Shown here: in pieces, positions 10,250-21,790 of the stretch
Numbering within the stretch: the stretch's first letter is position 1
How the letters are laid out: the number at the start of each line of letters is the position of its first letter
Assembly (NCBI RefSeq): GCF_002288925.2
Contig: NW_022098044.1
Coordinates: 15,362,462-15,426,461 of the forward strand
DNA length: 64,000 bases
Direction: 5' to 3'
Source of the DNA: Delphinapterus leucas
Lineage: Eukaryota > Chordata > Mammalia > Artiodactyla > Monodontidae
Program-made: the position numbers and the translations under genes
The notes under the pieces: generated by a model
What the model was told of the DNA's origin: nothing
The model's input: the letters and a program-made list of their open reading frames with translations, nothing else
Databases searched by the model: none

Positions 10250-13200
10250 TTAATATACGATATTTGTTTTTCTCTTTCTGACTTCACTCTGTATGACAGT
10301 CTCTAGAACTAACCATGTCACCACAAATGACCCAATTTCGTTCCTTTTTATGGCTGAGTAATATTCCATTGTATATGTGTAACACATCTTTATCCATTTG
10401 TCTGTCGACAGGCATTTCGGTTGCTTCTGGGACCTGGATATTGTAAATAGTGCTGCAATGAATATTGGGGTGCTTGTGTCTTTTTGAATTATGGTTTTCT
10501 CTGGGTATATGCCCAGTAGGGGGATGGCTGAGCCATATGGTAATTCTATTTTTAGTTTTTTAAGGAACCTCCATACTGTTCTCCAAAGTGGCTGTATCAA
10601 TTTACATTCCCACCAACAGTGCAAGAGGGTTCCCTTTTCTCCACACTCTCTCCAGCATTTGTTGTTTGTAGATTTTCAGATGATACCCATTCTAACTGGT
10701 ATGAGGTGATACCTCATTGTAGTTTTGATTTGCATTTCTCTAATAATTAGTGATGTTGAGCAGCTTTTCATGTGCTTCATGGCCACTGTATGTCTTCTTT
10801 GGAGAAATGTCTATTTAGGTCTTCTGCCCATTTTTGGATTGTGTTTTTTTAATATTGAGCTGCAGGGGGTGTTTATATATTTTGGAGGTTAACCCTTTGT
10901 CTTTTGATTCATTTGCAAATATTTTCTCCCATTCTGAGGGTTGTCTTTTCATCTTGTTTATGGTTTCCTTTGCTGTGCAAAAGATTTTAAGTTTCATTAG
11001 GTCCCATTTGTTTATTTTTGTTTTTATTTCCATTACTCTAGGAGATGGATCAAAAAAGATCTTTCTGTGATTTATGTCAAAGAGTGTTCTTCCTATGTTT
11101 TCCTCTAAGAGTTTTATAGTGTACAGTCTTACATTTAAGTCTCTAATCCATTTTGAGTATATTTTTGTGTATGGTGTTAGGGAGTGTTCTAATTTCATTC
11201 TTTTACATGTAGCTGTCCAGTTTTCCCAGCACTTATTGAAGAGACTATCTTTTCTCCATTGTATATCCTTGCCTCCTTTGTCATAGATTAGTTGCGTGGG
11301 TTTATCTCTGGGCTTTCTATCTTGTTCCATTGATCTATATTTCTGTTTTTGTGCCAGTACCATACTCTCTTGATTACTATAGCCTTGTAGTATAGTCTGA
11401 AGTCAGGGATTCTGATTCCTCCAGCTCTGTTTTTTTTCATTAAGACTGCTTTGGCTCTACAGCGCCTTCTGTGTCTCCATACAAATGTTAAGATTTTTTT
11501 CTAGTTCCATAAAAAATGCCATTGGTAATTCAATAGGGATTGCATTGAATCTGTAGATTGCTTTGGGTAGTATAGTCATTTTCACAATATTGATTCTTCC
11601 AGTCCAAGAACATGGTATATCTCTCCATCTGTTAGTATCATCTTTACTTTCATCAGTGTCTTATAGTTTTCTGCATACAGTTCTTTTATCCCCCTAGGTA
11701 GGTTTATTCCTAGGTATTTTATTCTTTTTGTTGCACTGGTAAATGGGAGGGTTTCCTTAATTTCTCTTTCAGATTTTTCATCATTAGTGTATAATAATGC
11801 AAGAGATTTCTGTTCATTAATTTTGTATCCTGCTACTTTACCAAATTCATTGATTAGCTATAGTAGTTTTCTGTTGGCATCTTTAGGATTCTCTATATAT
11901 AGCATCATGTGATCTGCAAACAGTGACAGTTTTACTTCTTCTTTTCCAATTTGTATTCCTTTTATTTCTTTTTCTTCTCTTATTGCCATGGCTAGGACTT
12001 CCAAAACTATGTTGAATAATAGTGGTGAAAGTTGATATCCTGGTCTTGTCCCTGACCTTCGAGGAAATACTTTCAGTTTTTCAACATTGAGAAGGATGTT
12101 AACTGTGGGTTTGTCATATATGGCCTTTATTATGTTGATGTAGGTCCCCTCGATGCCCACTTTCTGGAGAGTTTTTATCATAAATGGGTGTTGAATTTTG
12201 TCAATATCTTTTTCTGCATCTATTGAGATGATCTTATGGTTTTTGTTCCTCAATTTGTTAATACGGTGTATCACATTGGTTGATTTGCATATATTGAAGA
12301 ATCCTTGCATTCCTGGGATAAATCCCACCTCATCATGGTGTATGATCCTTTTAATGTGTTGTTGGATTCTGTTTGCTGGTATTTTGTTGAGGATTTTTGC
12401 ATCTATATTCATCAGTGGTATTGGTCTGTAATTTTTTTTTTAGTATTTTTCTCTGGTTTTGTTATCAGGGTGATGGTAGCCTCATAGAATGAGTTTGGGA
12501 GTGTTCCTTCATCCGCAATTTTTTGGAAGAGTTTGAGAAGGATGGGTGTTAGCTCTTCTCTAAATGTTTGATAGAATTCATCTGTGATGTTATCTGGTCC
12601 TAGACTTTTGTTTGTTGGAAGATTTTTAATCACTGTTTTAATTTCATTACTTGTGATTGGTCTGTTCATATTTTCTATTTCTCCCTGGTTCAGTCTTGGA
12701 ATGCTATACTGTTCTAAGAATTTGTCCATTTCTTCCAGGTTGTCGATTTTATTGGCATAGAGTTGCTTGTAGTAGTCTGTTAGGATGATTTGTATTTCTG
12801 CAGTGTCTGTTGTAACTTCTCCTTTTTCGTTTCTAATTTTATTGATTTGGGTCCTCTCCCTCTTTTTCTTGATGAGTGTGGCTAATGATTTATCAATTTT
12901 TTTTATCTTCTCTAAGAACAGATTTTAGTTTTATTGATCTTTGCTATTGTTTTCTTTGTTTCTATTTCATTTATTTCTGCTCTGATTTTTATGGTTTCTT
13001 TCCTTCTGTTAACTTTGGGTTTTGTTTGTTCTTCTTTCTCTATTTCCTTTAGGTGTAAGGTTAGATTGTTTACTTGAGATTTTTCTTGTTTCTTGAGGTA
13101 GTCTTGTATAGCTATAAACTTCCATCTTAGAACTGCTTTTGCCACATCCTATAGGTTTTGCATTGTGTTTTTATTGTCTCTAGGTGTTTTTTGATTTCCT

Positions 13201-14005
13201 CTTTGATTTCTTCAGTGATCTCTTGGTTATTTAGTAATGTATGGTTTAGCCTCCATGTGTTTGTGTTTTTTACATTTTTTTCCCTGTATTTCATTTCTAA
13301 TCTCATAGCATTGTGGTCAGAAAAGATGCTTGAAATGATTTCAATTTTCTTAAATTTACTGAAGCTCGTGACCCAAGATGTCATCTATCCTAGAGAATAT
13401 TCCATGCACATTTGAGAAGAAAGTGTAATCTGCTGTTTTTGGATGGAATGTCCTATAAATATCAATAAATATCAATTAAATCTATCTGGTCTATTGTGTC
13501 GTTTAAATCTTGTGTTTCCATTTAATTTTCTGTTTTTATGATCTGTCCATTGGTGTAAGTGAGGTGTTAAAGTCCCCCACTATTATTGTGTTACTGTTGA
13601 TTTCCTCTCTTATAGCTGTTAGCAGTTGCCTTATGTGTTGAAGTGCTCCTATGTTGGGTGCACATATATATTTATAATTGTTATATCTTCTTCTTGGATT
13701 GATCCCTTGTTCATTATGTAGTGTCCTTCCTTGTCTCTTGTAACATACTTTATTTAAAAGTCTATTTTATCTGAGGTAAGTATTGCTACTCCAGCTTTCT
13801 TTTGATTTCCTCTTGCATGGGATATCTTTTTCCATCCCCTCACTTTCAGCCTGTATGTGCCCCTAGTTCTGAAGTGGTTCTCTTATAGACAGCATATATA
13901 TGGGTCTTATTTTTGTATCCATTCTGCAAGCCTGTGTCTTTTGGTTGGAGCATTTAATCCATTCACGTTTAAGGTAATTATCGATATGTATGTTCCTATT
14001 ATCAT
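10250..14005 (-). pseudogene. L1 ORF2 pseudogene (endonuclease-RT), RT box FADH
   Basis: The start is placed at 14005 (ATG of the usual MIIGTYIS-type beginning) and the stop at 10250-10252, giving about 1,250 codons, normal for ORF2p. Segments in order are the endonuclease end with FSDHNAMRL (13127-13384), the linker (12912-13145), RT fingers with [20 protein letters not shown] (12412-12729), RT palm (11858-12412), the C-terminal part (10815-11363) and the Cys-containing tail [19 protein letters not shown] (within 10250-10624). The RT palm shows [11 protein letters not shown] in motif [16 protein letters not shown] in motif B, and FADH instead of FADD in motif C. At least five frame breaks or stops separate the segments. 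It is dead. Confidence 0.95.
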
Positions 14006-14063
14006 TTTCTTAATTGTTTTGGGTTTGTTTTTGTAGGTCCTTCTCTTGTCTTGTGTTTCCCAC

Positions 14064-14968
14064 TTAGAGAAGTTCCTTTGGCATTTGCTCTAGAGCTGGT
14101 TTGGTGGTGCTGAATTCTCTTAGCTTTTGCTTGTCTGTAAAGCTTTTGATTTTGCCATGAAATCTGAATGAGATTTTTGCTGGTTAGAGTAATCTTTGTT
14201 GTAGGCTCTTCCCTTTCATCTCTTTCAGTATATCATGCCACTGCCTTCTACCTTGTAGAGCTTCTGCTGTGAAATCAGCTGTTAACCTTATGGGAGTTCC
14301 ATTGTATGTTATTTGTTGTGTTTCCCTTGCTTCTTTCAATAATTTTTCTTTGTCTTTAATTTTTGCCAATTTGATTACTATGTGTCTTGGCATGTTTCTC
14401 CTTGGGTTTATCCTGTATGGGACTCTCTGCACTTCCTGGACTTGGGTAGCTATTTCCTTTCCCATGTTAAGGAAGTTTATGCTTATAATCTCTTCAAATA
14501 TTTTCTCCGGTCCTGTCTCTCTCTCTTCTCCTCTGGGACTCCTATAATATGAATATTGTTGTGTTTAATGTTGTCCCAGAAGTCTCTTCGGCTGGCTTCA
14601 TTTCCTTTCATTCATTTTTCTTTATTCTGTTCCACAGCAGTGAATTCCACCATTCTGTCTTCCAGGTCACTTATCCATTCTTCTGCCACAGTTGTTCTGC
14701 TATTGATTCCTTCTAGTGTAGCTTTCATTTCAGTTATTGTGTTGTTCATCTCTGTTTGTTTGTTCCTTAATTATTCTAGATATTTCTTGAACATTTCTTG
14801 CATCTTCTTGATCTTTGCCTCCATTCTTTTCCCAAGGTCCTGGATCATCTCCACTATCATTATTCTGAATTCTTTTTCTGGAAGTTTGCCTATCTCCACT
14901 TCATTTAGTTGTTTTTCTGGGGTTTTATTTTGTTCCTTCATCTGGTATATAGTCCTCTGCCTTTTCAT
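14064..14968 (-). pseudogene. L1 ORF1 pseudogene, second L1
   Basis: ORF1p frame starting at 14968 (MKRQRTIYQMKEQNKTPEKQ) and ending at the TAA at 14064-14066, about 300 codons. The N-terminal part is open to 14771 (LPEKEFRIMIVEMIQDLGKR). The RRM and C-terminal domain are open from 14465 to 14184 (VPYRINPRRNMPRHIVIKLA, FTAEALQGRRQWHDILKEM). Between and after these the frame shifts. Unlike the copy at 1.9-2.8 kb, this one keeps the Gln codon before VPYRINPRRN. Confidence 0.92.
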
Positions 14969-15040
14969 CTTGTCTATCTTTCTGTGAATGTGGTTTTTGT
15001 TCCACAGGCTGCAGGATTGTAGTTCTTCTTGGTTCTGCTC

Positions 15041-16379
15041 TTTTTCCAGTCTTATATGATGTCTCCCTAATGGGGTTAATAAGATATGCCCCAATGTCCC
15101 TCATTCTTGTTGCTAAATATTTAGATCTGTGTGCTCTCCAGGTGTGAGTGGTTTACTCTCTGGAACGTGGAAGCACAGTCCTTCTGCTTCACTACCCAGA
15201 GTTAATTAGCCTTCCTACACCCCCGGTCAGACATCGCTGGCTGGGTTAGAGCCTCTGACAGCTCTGGCAGCATCGAAGGGCTCAACTCATGATTCTGTTA
15301 GCTTATGGGAAGGTAATGACTCAACAGCTACAGATCACTCTCACCCTTCTGTTTTAAAAAAAAAAAAAAAAAAACACCCAAAAGTTAGGCCTGGCATTCT
15401 ATTATTCTCTTTTAAAATAAGGACCTGGAAATGTCAGCCCCAGTGATTATGCCAGCAGGTGTCTGGACTTCAAAGTGGGCACCTGTCACCAAAAAGATAA
15501 TTGACTTTATTCAACCAATTGTCTCCCTGTTGTAATCAAGCCATTTCATTCGAATGGATCTTTCAAACCGCTCCTTTGAGTAAGTGGGGGAGGCAGTGGC
15601 TGCTGGATCACAATTACCATGGAGAGGGAGTGGGAGAGGGAAGCAGAGCAAGCTCAGGAAACAGAGGCAGCAGCAATGAGCTGTCAGCCTTTCTGAGAGT
15701 GGTGGCTGACCCAGGGGAGGGTTTGTAGGTGGAAAAACTCAAGAATGATTAGGGAGAGGTGTGGGAGCCTCCTGCTCTCCCTGGATTCAAGCGTTCTGCG
15801 TATTTATTTAGTTTGCCTTCTGGCTGCAGGCAGACACTCCCAGTCTGCATCTTGTTTTCAGCATCAGGTGCCCTGAAGGGACAGAGGGGATCGTAGCTGT
15901 GTCCAAAGCATCCTTTTCCCCCTCTGGGGACCAAGGTTCATGTAAACCTCAGAGACGAGAGGGCAGCTTTGGACAGAGACAGTTTCAGTGTCTCTCTCTC
16001 CTACAAGGAGCTAAATCCTCCTTAGTCAGCTGTCTCACTGGTGTTGACGGATCTGGACGTCCGTGGAACAGAAGGCTAGGATTTGAATCAAAGGGAGCCT
16101 CAGGCAGTGATGAATTCAGTGGCTCTCAATTTCCCCACAGTGTAGACAAAATAAGTGCCGAATTTGATGGGCTCAGGGAGGGTGGGGCTGCCGAGTTCCA
16201 GCTGTGCCTTCAGCAGCTGTGCTCTAGGGACTCAGGAGCTGCCACATGGTGGATTTTCAATTTTAGAGAGTTAACGGGTGTGAAGGTTGTTCAGTCTGTG
16301 AGACCGAGCTTTGTTCACCACAAGAAATCTTCTGTGGAAACATAACCTGTGCTGGGTTCCTGGTGCTGCTGCTTATCCG
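15041..16379. other. Single-copy sequence with a 19-A run
   Basis: No gene or known repeat body was recognised. An (A)19 run lies at 15356-15374 without a SINE or L1 body before it. A 148-codon plus-strand frame (15899-16345) has no recognisable domain. Confidence 0.45.
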
Positions 16380-16535
16380 AGGTCTGACTTGGAGCAAGTC
16401 ACTCAAGGCTCTGAGTCTCCATCCTCTTCCTACAATGTGGAGCAATAGTGCTGCGAAATGAAATGAGATGAGATAGTAAACCCATAGCTCAGTGACTCAA
16501 ATGTCTGATGCTTTTTTAGGTGCTCAGTGAAATGC
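16380..16535 (-). mobile_element. MIR SINE, antisense
   Basis: It shows the reverse MIR pattern: 'gacttggagcaagtcactca', 'gctctgagtctccatcctct', then 'gaaatgagatgagatagtaa' and a 'taggtgctcagtgaa' ending. Confidence 0.75.
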
Positions 16536-18068
16536 AGAGCTCTTGTCTCAGAATGAATAGGGTGGAACAAACCCCCCATCCTAGCCATCCTGCAGTCTCC
16601 CACTCTGGTTTTACCATCACGTGGGTCCTGAGACACACAGCCCCTGGCTCTGCAAGGGTCTGCTTCCAGGCTCCAGGGGGCAGGTCATTTAATGGCAAGT
16701 TCTCCCTGTTGATCTCACCAACGCCAGGACTCTGTCCCATCCCAATCCTACACAGCACTTTTCTGTAACTCTCTGCTGACACTACTTTCTGCCTTCTTCA
16801 TGCCAAGTATCATATCCCTGCAATGTCCAAGTCCCCTGAGGAGACTTGTGTTTGAAATACCAATATGGTATCTTAGACACAGTAGTAAATCAATAAGTAC
16901 ATATTCATGTGTGTGTACGTATGTATGTACATGCATGTACGGATGAGTAACAGAATCCACAATTATCATTTATTAATGTCAGTAAATCCCTATGAATTGA
17001 ATATGAGTATCAACAAGTGAACGTATTGCTAAGACTGTGCCTCTTGTAGTTTTTAAATATCCTTGTGGAGCCAACAATATCATCCTTTGCTATCAAGTTT
17101 GATTGACTTTTACTGAAAAAAAATTCGATAAAATTATAATTGGTACTGACTAAGCCATAGACAGGAGGACCTCAGTTAATTCACCCATCCTTCACTGTGG
17201 AGGCATTATTAGTCCTATTTGGGTGGAATGCAAGTATCAAAAGGAGAAGCTTTTTTGTACAGGAGGAGGAAACAGCTTCAGGGAAAGCAGTGCTGGGAGT
17301 TAGGTTGGAAACACCACACAGGTCAACCAGACCACAGGAAAAGGGGAGGGAAAAGCAAGGAGAGGACATACTGGGATGGTTTTCATCCCCTTAACCACAA
17401 GAGGAAGGGCAGCCAAGAACATAAAGGGAATCTGACCAACCTCGGTCAAAGGTCACACCTGAGTCAAAGGTCTCACTTTCAGCTGCCCTACACAGGGCTC
17501 TTCTGGCTGCTGTGGCAATGGGCCCTCTCCTTATGGAAATGGCCTTATAATGAGAAAAGTCACGTGCAAATAACCAAAGCAGCTAACAGAGGTGGTGCCC
17601 CATGTGGTCTAATTAATGAGATCTGTGTGAAGGTCTGGGGAAAGTATGAAAAATGTTTGTACCCCAGGAAAAGAATGATGTCCATAGAGGGGAGAAAATA
17701 GCACATTAGGTTGAATCCTGATTTTCACTATAAATTTCCTGCTTGAGTTGGTAGAAACAGAAGCAGTTAAATATTGAGAATTTCACAGAGTTCAACCTAA
17801 CACATAAACTTGAGCTTCAGCTCTAGAGTAACAGATGCTGAGTTCTGGATTGTACAAATTATGACCCGTGAAGTCTTGTCATCCTGTCAAATAGCAAGTG
17901 CTGTAGAACTTTCAGCTATTTTTAAAATTCTTATTATGATAGACTTGTTTTTCTCTATGACTCTGGCGAAGGTACTAGAAAGAATCATGGATTCTCATGT
18001 CCACATTTTCTCAAAGACATCACTGCTGTAAATAAACCCCAGAAACCAGAAAATAGAAGGTGCTCACC
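16536..18068. other. Single-copy sequence, no gene called
   Basis: It contains a TGTA-rich patch (about 16908-16940) with a perfect 14-bp palindrome at 16927-16940, and two nuclear-receptor-like motifs at 17443-17473. A 160-codon plus frame (17219-17701) overlaps a shorter one in another frame and shows no known domain. Confidence 0.45.
17443..17473 (+). promoter_or_regulatory. Two tandem DR1-like nuclear-receptor motifs
   Basis: The sequence cggtcaaaggtca (17443-17455) matches the DR1 consensus AGGTCA-A-AGGTCA at 12 of 13 bases. A weaker gagtcaaaggtct follows at 17461-17473. DR1 sites bind HNF4 or RXR/PPAR-type dimers. Function is not shown by sequence alone. Confidence 0.35.
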
Positions 18069-18572
18069 AGGGCTGGCTTCATGAATGTGGGGCCAGTATA
18101 GTCACACAGGGCTGTGTTCCCAGAAAGGCCCATGCTTGAGGATTAGTGGTCTTTGGGTGCCATCTTGAAGTTCTTAATAGTCTTATCATTGAATCTGTGT
18201 TTTGAAAGTGCATTCCAATGGGACAAAGAACCATGTACTAGAGGTTGGCAGTCCTCTCTTACATGGGTCTTGGTTGCCTTCTGCCTAGCCCTTGTCCAGG
18301 AACAGCTGCTGCCTTGGGACAGACTCAGAGAGGGATGGGCTTGGGCAGCTGTGCACTGAAACATAGAGCAGCGTCCAGTCCGGGCAACTGTGAAGGTCAC
18401 TATTCACCCCTCGAGTATCCCTGTGTCCAAAGGGGCACAGAATTAAATTGCAAATAAGCAACACTATGAGAGGTTGACGGAAAGATCATGGAAGAAAGGA
18501 AAAAAGCTTTTTGAACAAGAGGTGCCATATTTTCATTTTTCACTGGGCCCTACAAATGATGTTGCCAGCCCT
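18069..18572. mobile_element. Ancient DNA transposon, hAT-like, about 500 bp
   Basis: Inverted ends agggctggc (18069-18077) and gccagccct (18564-18572) are perfect complements. The interior ('ggtgccatcttgaagttctt', 'ttttcactgggccctacaaa') resembles a known non-autonomous mammalian hAT family whose exact name I cannot give. The flanks gctca (18062-18066) and gctca near 18575 hint at an 8-bp TSD but do not prove it. It carries no transposase. Confidence 0.5.
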
Positions 18573-19556
18573 CAGGCTCAGCCTTTGGGCACCATGTGCA
18601 AAGGGTAAGAGCAATTCCTCTTCATGTGCTTAGAGATACTCCAAAGGTGGGCTCATGGAGAAGGAAAAGCAGAGTGTGCTGGTAAGTCTGCACTCAGTGT
18701 TTGCCTTTGATATATTTATTAGGTCAACATACATATTATGTTTCAGATAATGGATAACTACTCATCTTTTGGGGGAACTGGATAGTGTTCCCTATAAAGA
18801 GGAAACACCTGAAACCACGGTTTGAGATATGACTGAACATTTAGACTTGGGATTCCATCCTTGTAATCTAGTTTTGCCTTGGATTATAACTCCATTAACT
18901 CAGGTGTCAGGAGAGATTTCCATGGGTAGACATTTTGTGGTTTGTTTTGCATTTAATATCAATCATTATAATCCAATATTGTGCTATGCGTTAGATTCCA
19001 ATCTTCTTTTAACATGCCATTTTTTCTTCAACCTTCCATCATCCCTATGTGACAGGGAAGAATAACCTTGGTATTGTCTGTTTTACATGTACACACACAC
19101 ACTACAGCATACAGAATATAATATTGTTTTATTTATACTTTATCAATGGACACTTACAGTTGAAGTATTCTAATCAGGAATACACACTCCAGAGGTAGTT
19201 AGTATTTTAATGAATTTAATCAGAATCTCACATTCTAGGGGAAGCTATTACAAACCTTCAGTTACCTATAGAACATTTGCTGATTAGAATGAATGATGTT
19301 AGAAATGATCTTTTTCCACAGGTGAAGTGAGTGGTATTCCATTATGTAGACTGACTAGAAATAATTTTACAGAAACAACCTTCCTTTCTTGTATGTGTTA
19401 TGTGGCTAGGGTCCCAGTCGGTCTATAACTATTGAAGTGGTACCTTTGCAAAGGACTCCATCAAATCCTGCATCCTGGTCCCCTTAGGACATGATTTCTT
19501 GTTCTTTTTAGATTGGAGCAATAAACATATTTTATATCATGACCTATTACCACTAT
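18573..19556. other. Single-copy sequence, no gene seen
   Basis: No coding or repeat signal stands out. Confidence 0.5.
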
Positions 19557-19621
19557 CACACACACACACACACATACACACGCACACACATACACACACA
19601 CATACATACATACACATACAT
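19557..19621. repeat. (CA)n compound microsatellite
   Basis: CA repeats interspersed with CATA units over 65 bp. Likely polymorphic. Confidence 0.95.
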
Positions 19622-20166
19622 ATTGAAAGGAAAAGTTTCCAGAGAAAGCACTTCTTATCCTCATTTTCATTTCATGTAATGCATTCTATTATTTTTCTAT
19701 TCTATTCAAGTCTACTATATTTTGTTTTGTTCATTGATTGTTGCAATCCACTCAATTTATTTCAGAACACCCTAGTGGGATGGAAACAGTAGTTTGAAAA
19801 ACTCTAGCCTAAACAGCTAGCTTAATCCTGCTGCTAGAATATTGTTGCATATTCTATGAATGAGCCTTTCCAGCAAGGTACTCGTTAAAGAGCCTGACAC
19901 AGCCAGGAACGGGGAATTCATTGAGGTACAGGATAGATGACACACATGTTTTCATGTGAGGGTCCAGAATTTGGTCTGGGACTTGCTTTCATTGTAACAT
20001 ACAACCAGGTAGTGAAGAGGTGAGAGAGAAGACCCCCAGCTCTCACCTGTGCCCAACCACTGGATGTTACCAAAGCTGCCAAAAAGATCCCAATAATGGT
20101 GAAAAACCACATTGGCTTAGTTCAATTTGCAAGCATTTTTTTAAAAAATGAAACATTATCAGGCAT
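19622..20166. other. Single-copy sequence, no gene seen
   Basis: No coding or repeat signal was recognised up to the MLT1 LTR. Confidence 0.5.
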
Positions 20167-20622
20167 TGTAATGGGTTGAATGGTGGCACCCCAAAAGATA
20201 GGTCTACCCAGAACCTGTGAGTGCAACCTTATTTGGAAAAAGGGTCTTTGCAAATGTTAGTAAGTTGAGGATCTTGAGATGAGATCATCCCAAATTATCC
20301 AGGTGAGCCCGAAATCCAATGATGTATCCTTACAAGAGAAAGACAGAGGGAGATTTCAGACAGAAGAGGAGAGGAGAAGGCCCTGTGAACACAAAGGCAG
20401 ATCTTGGAGTGATGCAGCCACAAGCCAAGGAATGCCTGGAGCCACCAGAAGCTTGAAGAGGCAAAGAAGAGATTCTCCCTAGAGCCTTCAGGGGAAATAT
20501 GGCCCTACGGACACTTTGATTTCAGACCTCTGACTTTCAGAAATGTGAGAGAATAAATTTCCATTGCTTTAAGCCACCAGGTGTGTGGTAATTTGTTAGA
20601 GCAGCCCTAGGAAACCAATACA
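20167..20622 (+). mobile_element. Solo MLT1-type LTR (ERVL-MaLR)
   Basis: The element starts with TG and ends with CA. It has the MLT1 text 'accttatttggaaaaagggt', 'ggatcttgagatgagatcat' and 'gatgcagccacaagccaagg', a polyadenylation signal aataaa at 20552-20557, and 'ctttaagccaccaggtgtgt' near the end. The flanks ggcat (20162-20166) and gacat (20623-20627) fit a 5-bp TSD with one mismatch. No internal retroviral genes are present. Confidence 0.85.
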
Positions 20623-20923
20623 GACATTAAATAGAAAAAGATCACAGACCTCTCTTTGATAATCCTGCCAGTCACTCAGCCAGAACAAGAATGACCACAC
20701 CCTGAACCAAGAACCAGAGATCCGTTATATACTTTTTTTTTTCCAGCTTATTTAGAATTGGCTTTCAGGAAAATACCGCATTTTGTTTAATTCAAAATAT
20801 TTCAAAACATCACTCACCATCTCTAATTTGAATGCCAAATTAGAAACTTATTTCAGAAATTGTGATGGGCATGATTACTGCACACAAACAGAGTGCACAA
20901 ACTTTTTCAAAAAGGAATAAACA

Positions 20924-21045
20924 GGGAGTTCCCTGGTGGTCTAGTGGTTAGGATTCAGTGCTTTTACTGCTGTGGCCTGGGTTCAATCCCTGGTCGGGGA
21001 ACTGAGATCCTGCAAGCTGTGTGGCGTGGCCAAAATATTTTTTAA
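20924..21045 (+). mobile_element. tRNA-Glu-like SINE, short form, with 15-bp TSD
   Basis: The body reads like tRNA-Glu: 'ttccctggtggtctagtggt', A box tggtctagtgg (20937-20947), B box ggttcaatccc (20980-20990), then a short tail and A-rich end. Flanking repeats aaaaaggaataaaca (20909-20923) and aaaaaggaataagca (21046-21060) match at 14 of 15 bases. It is a retroposed SINE, not a tRNA gene: a non-tRNA tail and TSDs are present. Confidence 0.93.
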
Positions 21046-21060
21046 AAAAAGGAATAAGCA

Positions 21061-21439
21061 GATGCCTATGACCTCGGCATCCCTTCTAAGAGACTTTATT
21101 TTCTTAAGCAATGGTGACCCCGGTTGGGCATTGCAGGAAGACAGGAATACCATTCCTATGTTAGTCAGGAAAAAGAGGCAGCCTATACATCGGGGCATAG
21201 GATTTCAGATGTGGTCCTATGATAAGAAAGGTAACATCCTATTTCAAACAGCATGAAAAACAGAAGAGAAAAAATAAATTGTGGACCACATATTTACTTG
21301 AGAACAACAGAGTAAATCAGAAAATCAGAGACCCTGATATAGATCTTGTTAACTTTTTAAAATCAGTTTATCTCCAATAATACTCCCAGAAAATAAGAAT
21401 TTAGAAAAGAATTTTTTGAGGCAATTGTTTCACTCCCAC
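21061..21439. other. Single-copy sequence, no gene seen
   Basis: No repeat or coding signal was recognised. Confidence 0.45.
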
Positions 21440-21790
21440 AGACCACTTAAACAGAGCAAGCTTCGTTTTAGCTTCAAGCATGATGCGACACAGGTGTATG
21501 TTTCACGACCAAATGACGATGGAAGCATAGATCATTGTATTTATCTTCGACAGTTACTATGAGAGGATAATTTGATCATTTCTACCGAATCATTAAATCA
21601 GAAAGGTAGCAAAGTTTCCTGTAAATTGTGTATGCAAATTGCCTTTGATAGCACCAACATGCAATTGCTTCTGGAATCTAATAAAGCAAGTGTTTTAGGT
21701 CTGCCCAGCAGCATTTATTTATCAGGCCAACATGAAACATAAAAATGATGTTTGGGAAGAACTTACATCACATAAGAGTCATTACAGTAT
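21440..21790. promoter_or_regulatory. Candidate conserved non-coding element / enhancer
   Basis: This repeat-free stretch keeps several CpGs (for example gatgcgaca, ttcacgacc, atgacgatgg, taccgaatc), unusual in otherwise CpG-poor DNA. It carries a perfect octamer ATGCAAAT (21632-21639, POU-factor type) and a TCF/LEF-like cctttgat (21642-21649) two bases away. No open frame is supported. The call rests on composition and motifs only; conservation was not tested. Confidence 0.35.

Larger units (their letters stand above)
9976..15040 (-). mobile_element. Near full-length antisense L1, truncated in the 5'UTR
   Basis: This is a 5.1-kb L1 on the minus strand: A-rich tail at the left (oligo-T near 9977), 3'UTR, ORF2 (14005 to 10250), spacer, ORF1 (14968 to 14064) and a few tens of bases of 5'UTR. 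Similarity to the other L1's 5'UTR stops around 15039. Possible TSDs are tttttccaatc (9965-9975) and tttttccagtc (15041-15051), 10 of 11 matching, but they lack a typical L1 nick context, so they remain tentative. Its 3' end differs in type from the elements at 40 and 48.8 kb, pointing to a second L1 lineage. Confidence 0.95.

Noticed and set aside
15356..15374. Poly(A) tail of a processed pseudogene or SINE
   Set aside because: No SINE body, recognisable exon sequence or TSD was found upstream; treated as a bare homopolymer.
15899..16345. 148-codon plus frame, and a 160-codon frame at 17219-17701
   Set aside because: No recognisable domains; overlapping frames are open too; no supporting gene structure. 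Left unannotated as genes.
19461..19670. Cys/Val-rich peptide frame
   Set aside because: It is the reverse reading of a CA microsatellite.
20924..21045. tRNA-Glu gene
   Set aside because: A and B boxes are present, but the body has a non-tRNA tail, an A-rich end and TSDs, so it is a SINE. The same applies to the copy at 34659.
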